Shown: piece by piece, positions 55,075-62,758 of the stretch | How positions within the stretch are numbered: the first letter of the stretch is position 1 | Layout: each line of letters opens with the position of its first letter | NCBI GenBank assembly: GCA_903642265.1 | Contig: CAHJWN010000001.1 | Coordinates: 98,927-162,926 of the forward strand | Reading direction: 5' to 3' | Source of the DNA: Acidobacteriaceae bacterium | Lineage (GTDB): Bacteria > Acidobacteriota > Terriglobia > Terriglobales > Acidobacteriaceae | DNA length: 64,000 nucleotides | Position numbers and translations under genes: made by a program | Notes under the pieces: generated by a model | What the model was told of the DNA's origin: nothing | The model's input: the letters and a program-made list of their open reading frames with translations, nothing else | Database searches by the model: none

Positions 55075-57315
55075 TCAGGCCGTTCGTCTTGCTGGCGCCT
55101 GCAGCAGGTCTTCAATGCGGATCGGTAGACTGCGCACCCGCACACCCGTCGCATGATAGGTAGCTGAAGTGATCGCTGCGGCAATGCCGGCCAATCCGAT
55201 TTCGCCTACCCCTCGCGCGCCCAGCGGATTTAACACCTTGTCCGGATAGTCCACGAAGGTGACATCGATCTCGGGCGAATCTGCGTTGGTGGTGACGATA
55301 TAGTCAGCCAGATTGTTATTGATCGGTACACCGAAGCGCTCATCGTAGCGGGTCGCCTCAAACATTGCCATGCCTACGCCCATCACCACGGCACCTTCGA
55401 TCTGGTTGCGTGCAGGCTTGGGGTTGAGGATGCGGCCAGCGTCGATCACCGTCACAACCCGCGAGACGCGAAGCCGCGCAATCTCGGGCTCCCAGGTGAC
55501 CTCGGCAAACTGCGCACCGAACGAGTGTGTCGAGAACTTCCGGTCTGGAGCGCCCAGCGTTCCTTCGCTCTTGCCCTGCCCCGAGATGGCACGCATGTTG
55601 CCTTTCACAAGGATCGCCTCAAAGGGCACGCCACTTGAGGCCGGCTTGTCCTTAAGGTGAACACGCCCGTCCGTGAAGGCAAATGCCTCCGGCTTTTGGC
55701 CCGCAAAGGGAGCATCCGTGCCCTGGCTGGCTGCTGTGAAGATCGTCTGCTGCGCCTTTTCAATCGCGTCGATGACAGCTGGAATCACGGACGCCGTGGC
55801 CCATGAGCCGCCCGAAATCGGTCCCGATGGCAACGCGGTATCGCCGAGGACAACCTCTATCCGGCTATGCGGGATACCTAGCTTCTCCGAAACTACCTGT
55901 GAAAGCACGGTATACGTTCCGGTGCCGATATCCTGGGTTGCGCAGGAGACACGGGCGCTTCCATCATCCCGCAGATCCACCGTCGCCTGCGTCGCCATGC
56001 GCTCCGCAATCCATGAGCAGCCAGCCACACCCCAGCCCAGCGTGACCCCATCCTTCTTCATCGAGCCGACCTGCGGTGTTCGCCTCGACCATCCAAATTT
56101 CTCTGCGCCTACGTGCAGGCACTCGACCAGGTGCCGCGAGGAGAATGGGAGATTCAGACCTTCATCCTTCTCCGGTTCATTCATCAGCCTGAGTTGAACG
56201 GGATCGATGTTGAGGCTGGTTGCCAGTTCGTCCATTGCCGATTCAAGTGCGAAGAGCCCCGGCACTGCGCCCGGACCCCGCATTGATGTCGGGGTTCCTA
56301 CGTTGCGTTTCACCACGCCTGAAGTCGCGCGCAGGTTCGGCGTGCTGTAGCTGTATGAGGTCGCCTCGCTGCAGCCTTCCGAGTAGTCATCAAGAATGGA
56401 CGTGTGGTTTAGCGAGTCGTGCATCAGCGAGACCAGCTTGCCTTCAGCAGTCGCACCCAGCCGGACGCGCTGCTGCGTCCTTGGCCGATGCCCGACATTC
56501 TGGAACATCATGTCGCGCGTCACCACCAGCTTCACAGGACGATTCAAGTCACGTGCGGCGGAGGCGGCAATCATGCAGTGCGGCCATGGCCAAAGCTTCC
56601 CGCCGAAGCCCGAGCCCAGGAAACGCGAGATCACCCGAACATTCTCCGCTGGCACGCCCAGCATCTGCGCCGCAACATCGCGGTGGTTCACCACTGCCTG
56701 CGTAGTCTCGTAAAGCGTAAAGTTCTGCCCGTCCCACGACGCTACGCTGGCATGCATTTCTATCGGATTGTGCGTTTCAACCGGCGTTCCGTAGTTCTCG
56801 TCGATCTTTACTGCGGCATTGGCGAATGCCTCGTCCGGCTTGCCGCGTTCGCTGTCGACCTTCGGCTTTTCGTCCGTCTCGAGATGGCTGCGTACATCCG
56901 GCTTTTCAGTGGTGTACGTTACGATCACAGCATTTGCTGCTGCAATCGCCTGCTCGTAAGTGACTGCCACAACCGCAGCCACATACTGGCCGTAGTAGCG
57001 GACCGTGTCGTCATCGAACGGCGGCCGCTTCTCATCGAGATAGGCCGATAGGCCGCCCGAAGGGGCGGTTCTAAACAGTTTGCCCATGTTCTTCCGCTGG
57101 TACACCTTCTTCACTCCGGGCATCGCTTCGGCTTGGCTGGTATCGAGCGTCTTGATACTTCCTTTTGCAATCGTTGCGCAGACCGGCACCGCATACAGCA
57201 TGCCAGGAAGGTTGTAATCGGAGGTATACATCGCAACGCCGCTGACCTTAAGTGGGCCGTCTACCCGGGGCAATGTTCCATTCGTCTTTGGAGGAAGAGT
57301 TGATGCGGAAGCCAT
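55075..57315 (-). CDS. paoC: Molybdopterin-binding subunit of periplasmic aldehyde oxidoreductase (set 1)
   Basis: 746 residues of the xanthine dehydrogenase family large subunit. Landmarks: LRLMNEPEKDEGLNLPFSSR, the molybdenum-cofactor region RFLGSGFGGKLWPWPH (about 240), GPGAVPGLFALESAMDELA (arginine-proximal substrate loop), SCATQDIGTGTYTVLSQVV and the catalytic Glu705 in GARGVGEIGLAG near the C-terminus. In this family the Mo-MCD cofactor, two 2Fe-2S clusters and FAD pass electrons from aldehyde oxidation. The protein has no own signal peptide, so it likely leaves the cell by hitchhiking with the TAT-exported small subunit. Gene order from the 5' end is paoA, paoB, paoC on the minus strand. 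Confidence 0.93.
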   Translation of the reverse strand: MASASTLPPKTNGTLPRVDGPLKVSGVAMYTSDYNLPGMLYAVPVCATIAKGSIKTLDTSQAEAMPGVKKVYQRKNMGKLFRTAPSGGLSAYLDEKRPPFDDDTVRYYGQYVAAVVAVTYEQAIAAANAVIVTYTTEKPDVRSHLETDEKPKVDSERGKPDEAFANAAVKIDENYGTPVETHNPIEMHASVASWDGQNFTLYETTQAVVNHRDVAAQMLGVPAENVRVISRFLGSGFGGKLWPWPHCMIAASAARDLNRPVKLVVTRDMMFQNVGHRPRTQQRVRLGATAEGKLVSLMHDSLNHTSILDDYSEGCSEATSYSYSTPNLRATSGVVKRNVGTPTSMRGPGAVPGLFALESAMDELATSLNIDPVQLRLMNEPEKDEGLNLPFSSRHLVECLHVGAEKFGWSRRTPQVGSMKKDGVTLGWGVAGCSWIAERMATQATVDLRDDGSARVSCATQDIGTGTYTVLSQVVSEKLGIPHSRIEVVLGDTALPSGPISGGSWATASVIPAVIDAIEKAQQTIFTAASQGTDAPFAGQKPEAFAFTDGRVHLKDKPASSGVPFEAILVKGNMRAISGQGKSEGTLGAPDRKFSTHSFGAQFAEVTWEPEIARLRVSRVVTVIDAGRILNPKPARNQIEGAVVMGVGMAMFEATRYDERFGVPINNNLADYIVTTNADSPEIDVTFVDYPDKVLNPLGARGVGEIGLAGIAAAITSATYHATGVRVRSLPIRIEDLLQAPARRTA

Positions 57316-57378
57316 GGAGCGATCTCCTCGTGCTTTGGCACTGTAAGTGGCGGCTAGGCCGGATGGATCAAATAGCGG

Positions 57379-58383
57379 CTAGACCGACTGGGTTGCGAGC
57401 TTCAGCGCGTGGGTGATGCAGCGCTTGCTTAGTTCCACCTTGAAGCCGTTTTCGCTCTGCGGGTGCGCACCCTGCAGCGCTGCTTCGGCAGCATGTTCGA
57501 AGCTCTTCGCATTGGCTGGCTTGCCCAGCAACGCCTTCTCAGCCTCAACGGAACGCCACGGCTTCGTCCCCACGCCGCCCAGAGCCACGCGCACATAGGT
57601 GAGCCTGCCGTCGGTCACCTCGGCCACGATTGCCGCTGAAGCCAGCGCAAATTCGTACGACGCCCGATCGCGGAGCTTAAGGTACACCTGCTTCGTCTTC
57701 GGCTTCGCAGCAGGCAGTGCGATGTACGTAATCAGGTCCCCCGGCTCAAGCACATGCTCGCGATTTGGCGTATTCCCGGGCACCAGGAAAAACTCATGAA
57801 TGGGCACATCCCGCTCACCTTTTACGCCCTGGATGTGGATGACCGCCTCGAGCGCCGCAAGCGCGACATTCATGTCAGACGGGTTGGTCGCGATGCAATC
57901 CTTGCTTGTACCCAGGATCGCAAGCATGCGATTGTCGCCCCCGAGCGCCGAGCAACCCGACCCGGGCTGACGCTTGTTGCACGCCATCGCGTCATTGCGA
58001 AAGTACATGCAGCGGGTTCGCTGCAGAAGGTTGCCGCCGGTGGTCGCCATGTTGCGCAACTGCGCCGAGGCGCCTGAGAGCAGCGCCTGCGAGAGTACCG
58101 CGTAGTCAGTTTTTACATCGGCGTCATGGGCCAGATCAGAGTTGCGCACCAGCGCACCGATCTTCAACCTTCCGTCGGGCAGCTTTTCGACCTTGTCGAG
58201 TGGCAGGCGATTGATGTCCACCAACTCTGTTGGCCGTTCAACGTCCAGCTTCATTAGATCCAGAAGCGTCGTTCCACCCGCCACAAAGCGCACCTGGGCG
58301 CCCTGCTGTGCCGTAGAAGACCTGCCGCCTGCCTGGATCGCCTCGGGCACACCGATAACTTTCGTGAACTTGAACATCTCCAT
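57379..58383 (-). CDS. paoB: FAD/4Fe-4S subunit of periplasmic aldehyde oxidoreductase (set 1)
   Basis: ATG 58383 (AAGGAG seven bases upstream) gives a 334-residue protein. FAD-binding: RFVAGGTTLLDLMKLDVERP and NMATTGGNLLQRTRC. Four cysteines, C125, C135, C144 and C163, lie in the long insertion between the FAD motifs, the arrangement of PaoB-type subunits that hold an additional 4Fe-4S cluster near FAD. It lies between the 2Fe-2S gene (20-base gap) and paoC. The downstream spacing of 63 bases fits one transcript. Confidence 0.93.
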   Translation of the reverse strand: MEMFKFTKVIGVPEAIQAGGRSSTAQQGAQVRFVAGGTTLLDLMKLDVERPTELVDINRLPLDKVEKLPDGRLKIGALVRNSDLAHDADVKTDYAVLSQALLSGASAQLRNMATTGGNLLQRTRCMYFRNDAMACNKRQPGSGCSALGGDNRMLAILGTSKDCIATNPSDMNVALAALEAVIHIQGVKGERDVPIHEFFLVPGNTPNREHVLEPGDLITYIALPAAKPKTKQVYLKLRDRASYEFALASAAIVAEVTDGRLTYVRVALGGVGTKPWRSVEAEKALLGKPANAKSFEHAAEAALQGAHPQSENGFKVELSKRCITHALKLATQSV

Positions 58384-58403
58384 GACAAAACTCCTTGCGC
58401 GGC

Positions 58404-59060
58404 CTACGCGCGCAGCCGAACCTGCTGAATGGCGGAAACAATGTTGGGATACGCACCGCACCGGCAGATATTGCCGCTCATCAGCTCCTTCACGTCGCTG
58501 TCAGCCTTCCCGCATGGTTCCCGCAGCAACGCAACGGCCGACATGATCTGGCCCGAGGTGCAATATCCGCACTGATATCCGTCGTGCTCGACAAACGCCG
58601 CCTGCATCGGGTGCAGATTGCCAGGCTGGCCCAGCCCTTCGATCGTGGTGATCTCATCGCCTTCGTGCATAGCTGCCAGCGTCAGGCAGGAGTTGATGCG
58701 CCGGCCGTTTACATGCACCGTGCAGGCACCGCACTGGCCATGGTCGCAGCCCTTCTTGGTACCGGTAAGCTGGATCGTCTCCCGAAGGCCGTCAAGCAGG
58801 GTCGTTCGTAGATCCACCTTGATAGCGATGTCTTTGCCATTTACACGAAGCCGTAGCGGAACGGCCCCCTGAACCTCTTCGCCGACCGTCCCTTCGGACA
58901 CACGGGCCGGTTCCGCCGCTGGCACCGCGGCAGCCGCAGGCCCCACCGTCGCCACGGCGACTCCGGCTGCACCGAGCTGTGACAAGAATGAGCGGCGGCT
59001 TACCCGGCCAGACGGGCACGCCTTACTCTGTTCGATTTCGGGGCGCTTTGTTTCATCCAT
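58404..59060 (-). CDS. paoA: 2Fe-2S subunit of periplasmic aldehyde oxidoreductase, TAT-exported (set 1)
   Basis: 218 residues. Twin-arginine signal SRRSFLSQLGAAGVAVATVG at 21-40. A plant-type 2Fe-2S cluster is held by C105, C110, C113 and C125 (GCDHGQCGACT ... NSC). The second 2Fe-2S uses C164, C167, C199 and C201 (QCGYCT ... ICRCGAYPN). GGAGG nine bases before the ATG. It transfers electrons from the Mo site toward FAD in PaoB and guides the complex through the TAT pathway. The start is 185 bases from the divergent XdhC gene. Confidence 0.95.
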   Translation of the reverse strand: MDETKRPEIEQSKACPSGRVSRRSFLSQLGAAGVAVATVGPAAAAVPAAEPARVSEGTVGEEVQGAVPLRLRVNGKDIAIKVDLRTTLLDGLRETIQLTGTKKGCDHGQCGACTVHVNGRRINSCLTLAAMHEGDEITTIEGLGQPGNLHPMQAAFVEHDGYQCGYCTSGQIMSAVALLREPCGKADSDVKELMSGNICRCGAYPNIVSAIQQVRLRA

Positions 59061-59123
59061 GACAAACGTCCTCCAAATGCAAATAACGCCAGCAAGTCTG
59101 ACAATAACCCAACCGGCTCACTT

Positions 59124-59147
59124 GTTCCTAGGGGTGTCCAAAGGAAC
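59124..59147. promoter_or_regulatory. Inverted repeat in the paoA/XdhC divergent region
   Basis: GTTCCT (59124-59129) and AGGAAC (59142-59147) with a 12-base spacer, between the divergent start codons at 59060 and 59246. A shared operator for both directions is plausible; no clear -35/-10 pair was confirmed. Confidence 0.3.
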
Positions 59148-59245
59148 CTGCAGCCGGCTTCTGAGATGCCTGCGGAAAAGCATGCATCCAAGAGATTCAA
59201 GATGAATCCAAAATGACGTGGTACTCGGCTGGGGAGCGATAAGGA

Positions 59246-60337
59246 ATGATCGAGCGCGGACGGATTGTTGAGCTCGCAGCAACCGTCAAAGACTTGCCTG
59301 GCGTGCTGGTGACGCTGGTCCGGGCCGAAGGCTCCTCATACCGTAAGCCCGGTGCAAGGCTGCTGGCGGTCAATGGCGTTCACGCCGGAACCATAAGCGG
59401 TGGGTGCCTTGAGACGGAAGTAGTCAAGCAGTCCGCCTGGATGGTGCGCTTTGGTGCTGTTGTAAAGCGGTATTCAACTACTTTCGACGACACGTCAGAT
59501 ATCCCGTACGGCCTTGGTTGTGGGGGCGCAGTCGATCTTCTGCTGGAGCCGTCAGGCACGCCAGAGTACGCCGCGCTGCTGCAAGCCCTGGAAGCCTCCA
59601 TTCACGGCGAGACCGCCGTGGTCATTACCTTCCTGCCCACCGAAAGCACACCGCTCCAGCGAGCGGTGCTGTCGGCTGACGAGGCTGTTTTTCGCAGCGA
59701 AGGCCTTGCTGAAGCCCAGATAGACGCCGCCCTGGCTGGCGAGTTTGAGAATGTCTATGTAGAAATACTGGCCGCTCCGCAGCGCCTTGTTGTTCTTGGC
59801 GCGGGCGACGATGCCCTACCGTTGGTGCGCATGGCGACACTGCTCGGCTGGAACGTGACGGTTGCGGACAGCCGCAAACAACTCGCACGGGTCGAGCGCT
59901 TCCCTGAAGCCCAGCGGGTCGTAGCAATCCAGAACGTGTCGATTGGCGAATTGGGCGTCCGAGAGGATGACGCTGTGGTACTGATGACCCACAGCTACGA
60001 CCAGGACCGCGACTGGCTGGCTGCGGTTCTCCCCATTGCTCCACGTTATCTCGGCGTGCTCGGTGCGCGACACCGCTCTAGCCTCCTGGTTCGCGAAGCC
60101 TCTGCTTTGACTGGCTTGCCGATCGCGGAATGTTGCGCCAGAATCTACGCCCCCGTAGGCCTCGACCTTGGCGGTGATGGTCCGGAGGCGATTGCCCTCG
60201 CAGTGATCTCTGAAGCACAGGCTTGCTGCATGGGCAGGCTTGCAGGGTCTCGCCGGCTTACGGCCGCCGATGTCGCGAACCACCTGGAGCACGGCGACGT
60301 ATCCCGCTATACCCAGGCGCAGTGTGCTCTCGGCTAG
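59246..60337 (+). CDS. XdhC-family molybdoenzyme maturation factor
   Basis: Binds molybdenum cofactor and inserts it, after sulfuration, into xanthine-dehydrogenase-type enzymes; the E. coli counterpart beside paoABC is paoD. The N-terminal XdhC/CoxI part has EGSSYRKPGARLLAV (28-42) and GTISGGCLETEV (48-59), then GCGGAVDLLLEP. A C-terminal Rossmann domain begins LVVLGAGDDALPLVRMATLL (181-200) and runs to the end; C-terminal cysteines occur in ECCARIYAPV and ACCMGRLAG. It is divergent from set 1 and upstream of set 2, so it can serve both. The MocA-like gene follows after 12 bases. Confidence 0.92.
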   Translation: MIERGRIVELAATVKDLPGVLVTLVRAEGSSYRKPGARLLAVNGVHAGTISGGCLETEVVKQSAWMVRFGAVVKRYSTTFDDTSDIPYGLGCGGAVDLLLEPSGTPEYAALLQALEASIHGETAVVITFLPTESTPLQRAVLSADEAVFRSEGLAEAQIDAALAGEFENVYVEILAAPQRLVVLGAGDDALPLVRMATLLGWNVTVADSRKQLARVERFPEAQRVVAIQNVSIGELGVREDDAVVLMTHSYDQDRDWLAAVLPIAPRYLGVLGARHRSSLLVREASALTGLPIAECCARIYAPVGLDLGGDGPEAIALAVISEAQACCMGRLAGSRRLTAADVANHLEHGDVSRYTQAQCALG

Positions 60338-60349
60338 TGGCGGTCTGCA

Positions 60350-60931
60350 ATGAGCGCAGACGCGGCGAGGACTCCTGTTGCGGCGGTGATCCTGGCTGCG
60401 GGCGCATCACGGCGTCTCGGTTTCCCGAAACAGCTCGCTAGACTCGCGGACGAAACCCTGCTTGAGCGTGTTGTCCGTGTGTCATTCGAAGCCGGCCTGG
60501 ATCCGGTAATTGGAGTACTTGCCGTGGATCTTGCACTTGATCCACCACCATCCGGAATGATGCGCGTCGACAACCCCAACGCCGCTGAAGGTATGGCCTC
60601 TTCCATCCTGGCTGGCCTGAAGGCACTCCAACACCTGACTTCGCTCTCGGGCGCAGTTATCCTCGCCTGCGATCAGCCAGCCGTCACACCGTCGCACCTG
60701 CAGAAACTAATATGCCGGCCGAACGATATAGTCGCTTCCAGCTATGCGGGTCGAAAAGGCATACCGGCATACTTTCCAGCCACGCATTTCAGGCAGCTGC
60801 TGGCGCTGCGTGGAGAGGTTGGCGCACGCGATCTACTCAGGACTGCACGGGCAATAGCGCTCACGGGAGGTGAACTCGATATTGATAGTGTCGAAGATCT
60901 AGACCAGGCCCGGAAGTTGTACTCACCATAA
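60350..60931 (+). CDS. MocA-like molybdopterin nucleotidyltransferase
   Basis: 193 residues, GT-A-like NTP-transferase fold. Signature ILAAGASRRLGFPKQL (14-29) binds the CTP or GTP, and ILACDQPAVTPSHL near residue 104-117 carries the metal-binding Asp. This matches MocA/NTP_transf_3 proteins, which attach CMP to molybdopterin to make the cytosine-dinucleotide cofactor used by PaoC-type subunits. It follows the XdhC gene directly. Exact nucleotide choice cannot be proven by eye, though the PaoABC neighbours favour CTP. Confidence 0.9.
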   Translation: MSADAARTPVAAVILAAGASRRLGFPKQLARLADETLLERVVRVSFEAGLDPVIGVLAVDLALDPPPSGMMRVDNPNAAEGMASSILAGLKALQHLTSLSGAVILACDQPAVTPSHLQKLICRPNDIVASSYAGRKGIPAYFPATHFRQLLALRGEVGARDLLRTARAIALTGGELDIDSVEDLDQARKLYSP

Positions 60932-61019
60932 AGGTCCTGTCGCTGCTTAAAGCATCTTTCGCGCTGCGCCACTCGTCTATTGACCCTGAAGACATCAGTC
61001 CAGGTTTGGAGTTTAAGGC

Positions 61020-61736
61020 ATGAGCGTTTCACTTTGTAGCGAACTGGAGAACGGCGAGCTCGAGCAGGAAGAGCAAGAGCTTGAAAACAGCGGCTTGCAC
61101 TTTGAACTGAGCCGCAGGCGATTTATGCAGGCTGCTGGAGTTCTCTCAGCAGGCGTTGCCGTCGGGCTACCAGGGATGGCGGCGGCTCAGACTGCCGCAG
61201 CGACCAAGGCAATCACCTTGAAGGTGAATGGACAGTCGAAGGCACTCTCGCTTGACACACGCACCTCGCTTTTGGACGCGCTGCGCGAGTCGCTCGACCT
61301 GACCGGAAGCAAGAAGGGCTGTGATCATGGGCAGTGCGGTGCCTGTACCGTGCTCGTCGACGGCCGCCGGGTGAACTCCTGCCTGACCCTGGCATTTGCC
61401 GCCGAAGGTGCTGAGATCACCACGATTGAAGGTCTTGCAAAGAACGCCGATCCAAAAGACATCAGCGAACTCCACCCCGTCCAGGCTGCATTTCTCGAGC
61501 ATGATGGTTACCAGTGCGGTTACTGCACTCCGGGGCAGATCTGCTCAGCAGTAGCGGCGATCGAGGAACAAAAGCGCGGTGCACTTTCTATCGTGAGCTT
61601 GCATACCGGCAAGTCAGAAAACCCAACCATGACAGACGACGAGATCCGGGAGCGCATGAGTGGCAATATTTGCCGCTGCGGAGCATACCCGAACATCGTC
61701 GCTGCTGTCCGCGCAGTCGCAGGAGCATCGGCATGA
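61020..61736 (+). CDS. paoA: 2Fe-2S subunit of periplasmic aldehyde oxidoreductase, TAT-exported (set 2)
   Basis: 238 residues with a TAT signal SRRRFMQAAGVLSAGVAVGL at 31-50, preceded by an acidic Glu-rich tract (ENGELEQEEQELEN). Cluster cysteines are C101, C106, C109 and C121, then C166, C169, C218 and C220. A 35-residue insertion (about 180-212, IEEQKRGALSIVSLHTGKSE region) lies between the two halves of the second cluster and is longer than in set 1. It follows the MocA-like gene after 88 bases and starts set 2. Its stop overlaps the next ATG. Confidence 0.95.
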   Translation: MSVSLCSELENGELEQEEQELENSGLHFELSRRRFMQAAGVLSAGVAVGLPGMAAAQTAAATKAITLKVNGQSKALSLDTRTSLLDALRESLDLTGSKKGCDHGQCGACTVLVDGRRVNSCLTLAFAAEGAEITTIEGLAKNADPKDISELHPVQAAFLEHDGYQCGYCTPGQICSAVAAIEEQKRGALSIVSLHTGKSENPTMTDDEIRERMSGNICRCGAYPNIVAAVRAVAGASA

Positions 61737-62758
61737 ACTCTTTCAACTACGAACGTGCGACCGCGCCAGAGGCGGCCATCCACTCCGGGTCGGCTCATAA
61801 CGCAAAGTTTCTCGCTGGTGGAACCAATCTCGTCGATCTGATGAAGTATGGCGTGGAATCGCCCGCTACTCTCGTCGACATCAATCACCTTTCACTTAAC
61901 CAGGTAGTCGCTAGTCCGGATGGTGGCGTAACAATCGGCGCTCTGGTCAGAAACTCTGACCTCGCTGACCATGCCCTGATCAAGAACCAGTACCCATTGT
62001 TGTCTCAAGCGCTGCTAAGTGGCGCTTCCCCGCAGTTGCGTAATATGGCAACCACTGGCGGCAACTTACTGCAGCGCACCCGCTGTTACTACTTCACTGA
62101 TGTCAGCTTTCCAGCTTGCAACAAGCGAGAGCCAGGTTCTGGATGCGCCGCCATCAAAGGGTATAACCGAATCCACGCGGTCCTGGGCCAGACCGATAAG
62201 GGCCCGGCAAGCGGCGAGACCTGCATCGCTACGAATCCTTCTGACATGAACGTCGCCATGGCTGCGCTCAGCGCAAAGGTCGAGGTTCAGGGTGCACACG
62301 GAAAACGCACTATTCCGTTTTCAGAGTTTCACAGGCTGCCCGGCTCCACGCCGTCGGTCGAGACCGCACTCAAACCTGACGAACTCATTGTCGCTGTTAC
62401 CTTGCCACCCGCCAAGTTCAGCAAGAATGCTTTCTATTTGAAGATCCGTGACCGCAACAGCTACGCCTTCGCATTGATCTCCGTTGCAGCAGGTTTAGAG
62501 ATGGACGGAGGCCAAGTGAAATCTGCAGGCTTGGCGCTCGGAGGGGTTGCACTCAAGCCATGGCGAGAGCCGGATGCAGAGAGACTGCTCATCGGCAAGC
62601 CCGCGACAATTGAAGTGTTCAAGCAGGTTGCAGACACCCTGCTCCGCGGTGCAAAGGGCTATGAGCATAACGCCTTCAAGATCGAGATGGCGAAACAAGG
62701 GGTGGTGCGATGCTTGACGCTCGCCTCACAGGGAACCACAGAAGGGACGCAGGCATGA
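61733..62758 (+). CDS. paoB: FAD/4Fe-4S subunit of periplasmic aldehyde oxidoreductase (set 2)
   Basis: ATG 61733 overlaps the paoA stop (ATGA); the longer frame from 61514 is a shadow of paoA. 341 residues. FAD motifs KFLAGGTNLVDLMKYGVESP and NMATTGGNLLQRTRC. The extra 4Fe-4S ligands are C118, C129, C138 and C164, with the same overall layout as set 1. Identity to set 1 is visible over the whole length but with many differences, so the two sets diverged long ago or came from different sources. The stop overlaps the next start. Confidence 0.95.
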   Translation: MNSFNYERATAPEAAIHSGSAHNAKFLAGGTNLVDLMKYGVESPATLVDINHLSLNQVVASPDGGVTIGALVRNSDLADHALIKNQYPLLSQALLSGASPQLRNMATTGGNLLQRTRCYYFTDVSFPACNKREPGSGCAAIKGYNRIHAVLGQTDKGPASGETCIATNPSDMNVAMAALSAKVEVQGAHGKRTIPFSEFHRLPGSTPSVETALKPDELIVAVTLPPAKFSKNAFYLKIRDRNSYAFALISVAAGLEMDGGQVKSAGLALGGVALKPWREPDAERLLIGKPATIEVFKQVADTLLRGAKGYEHNAFKIEMAKQGVVRCLTLASQGTTEGTQA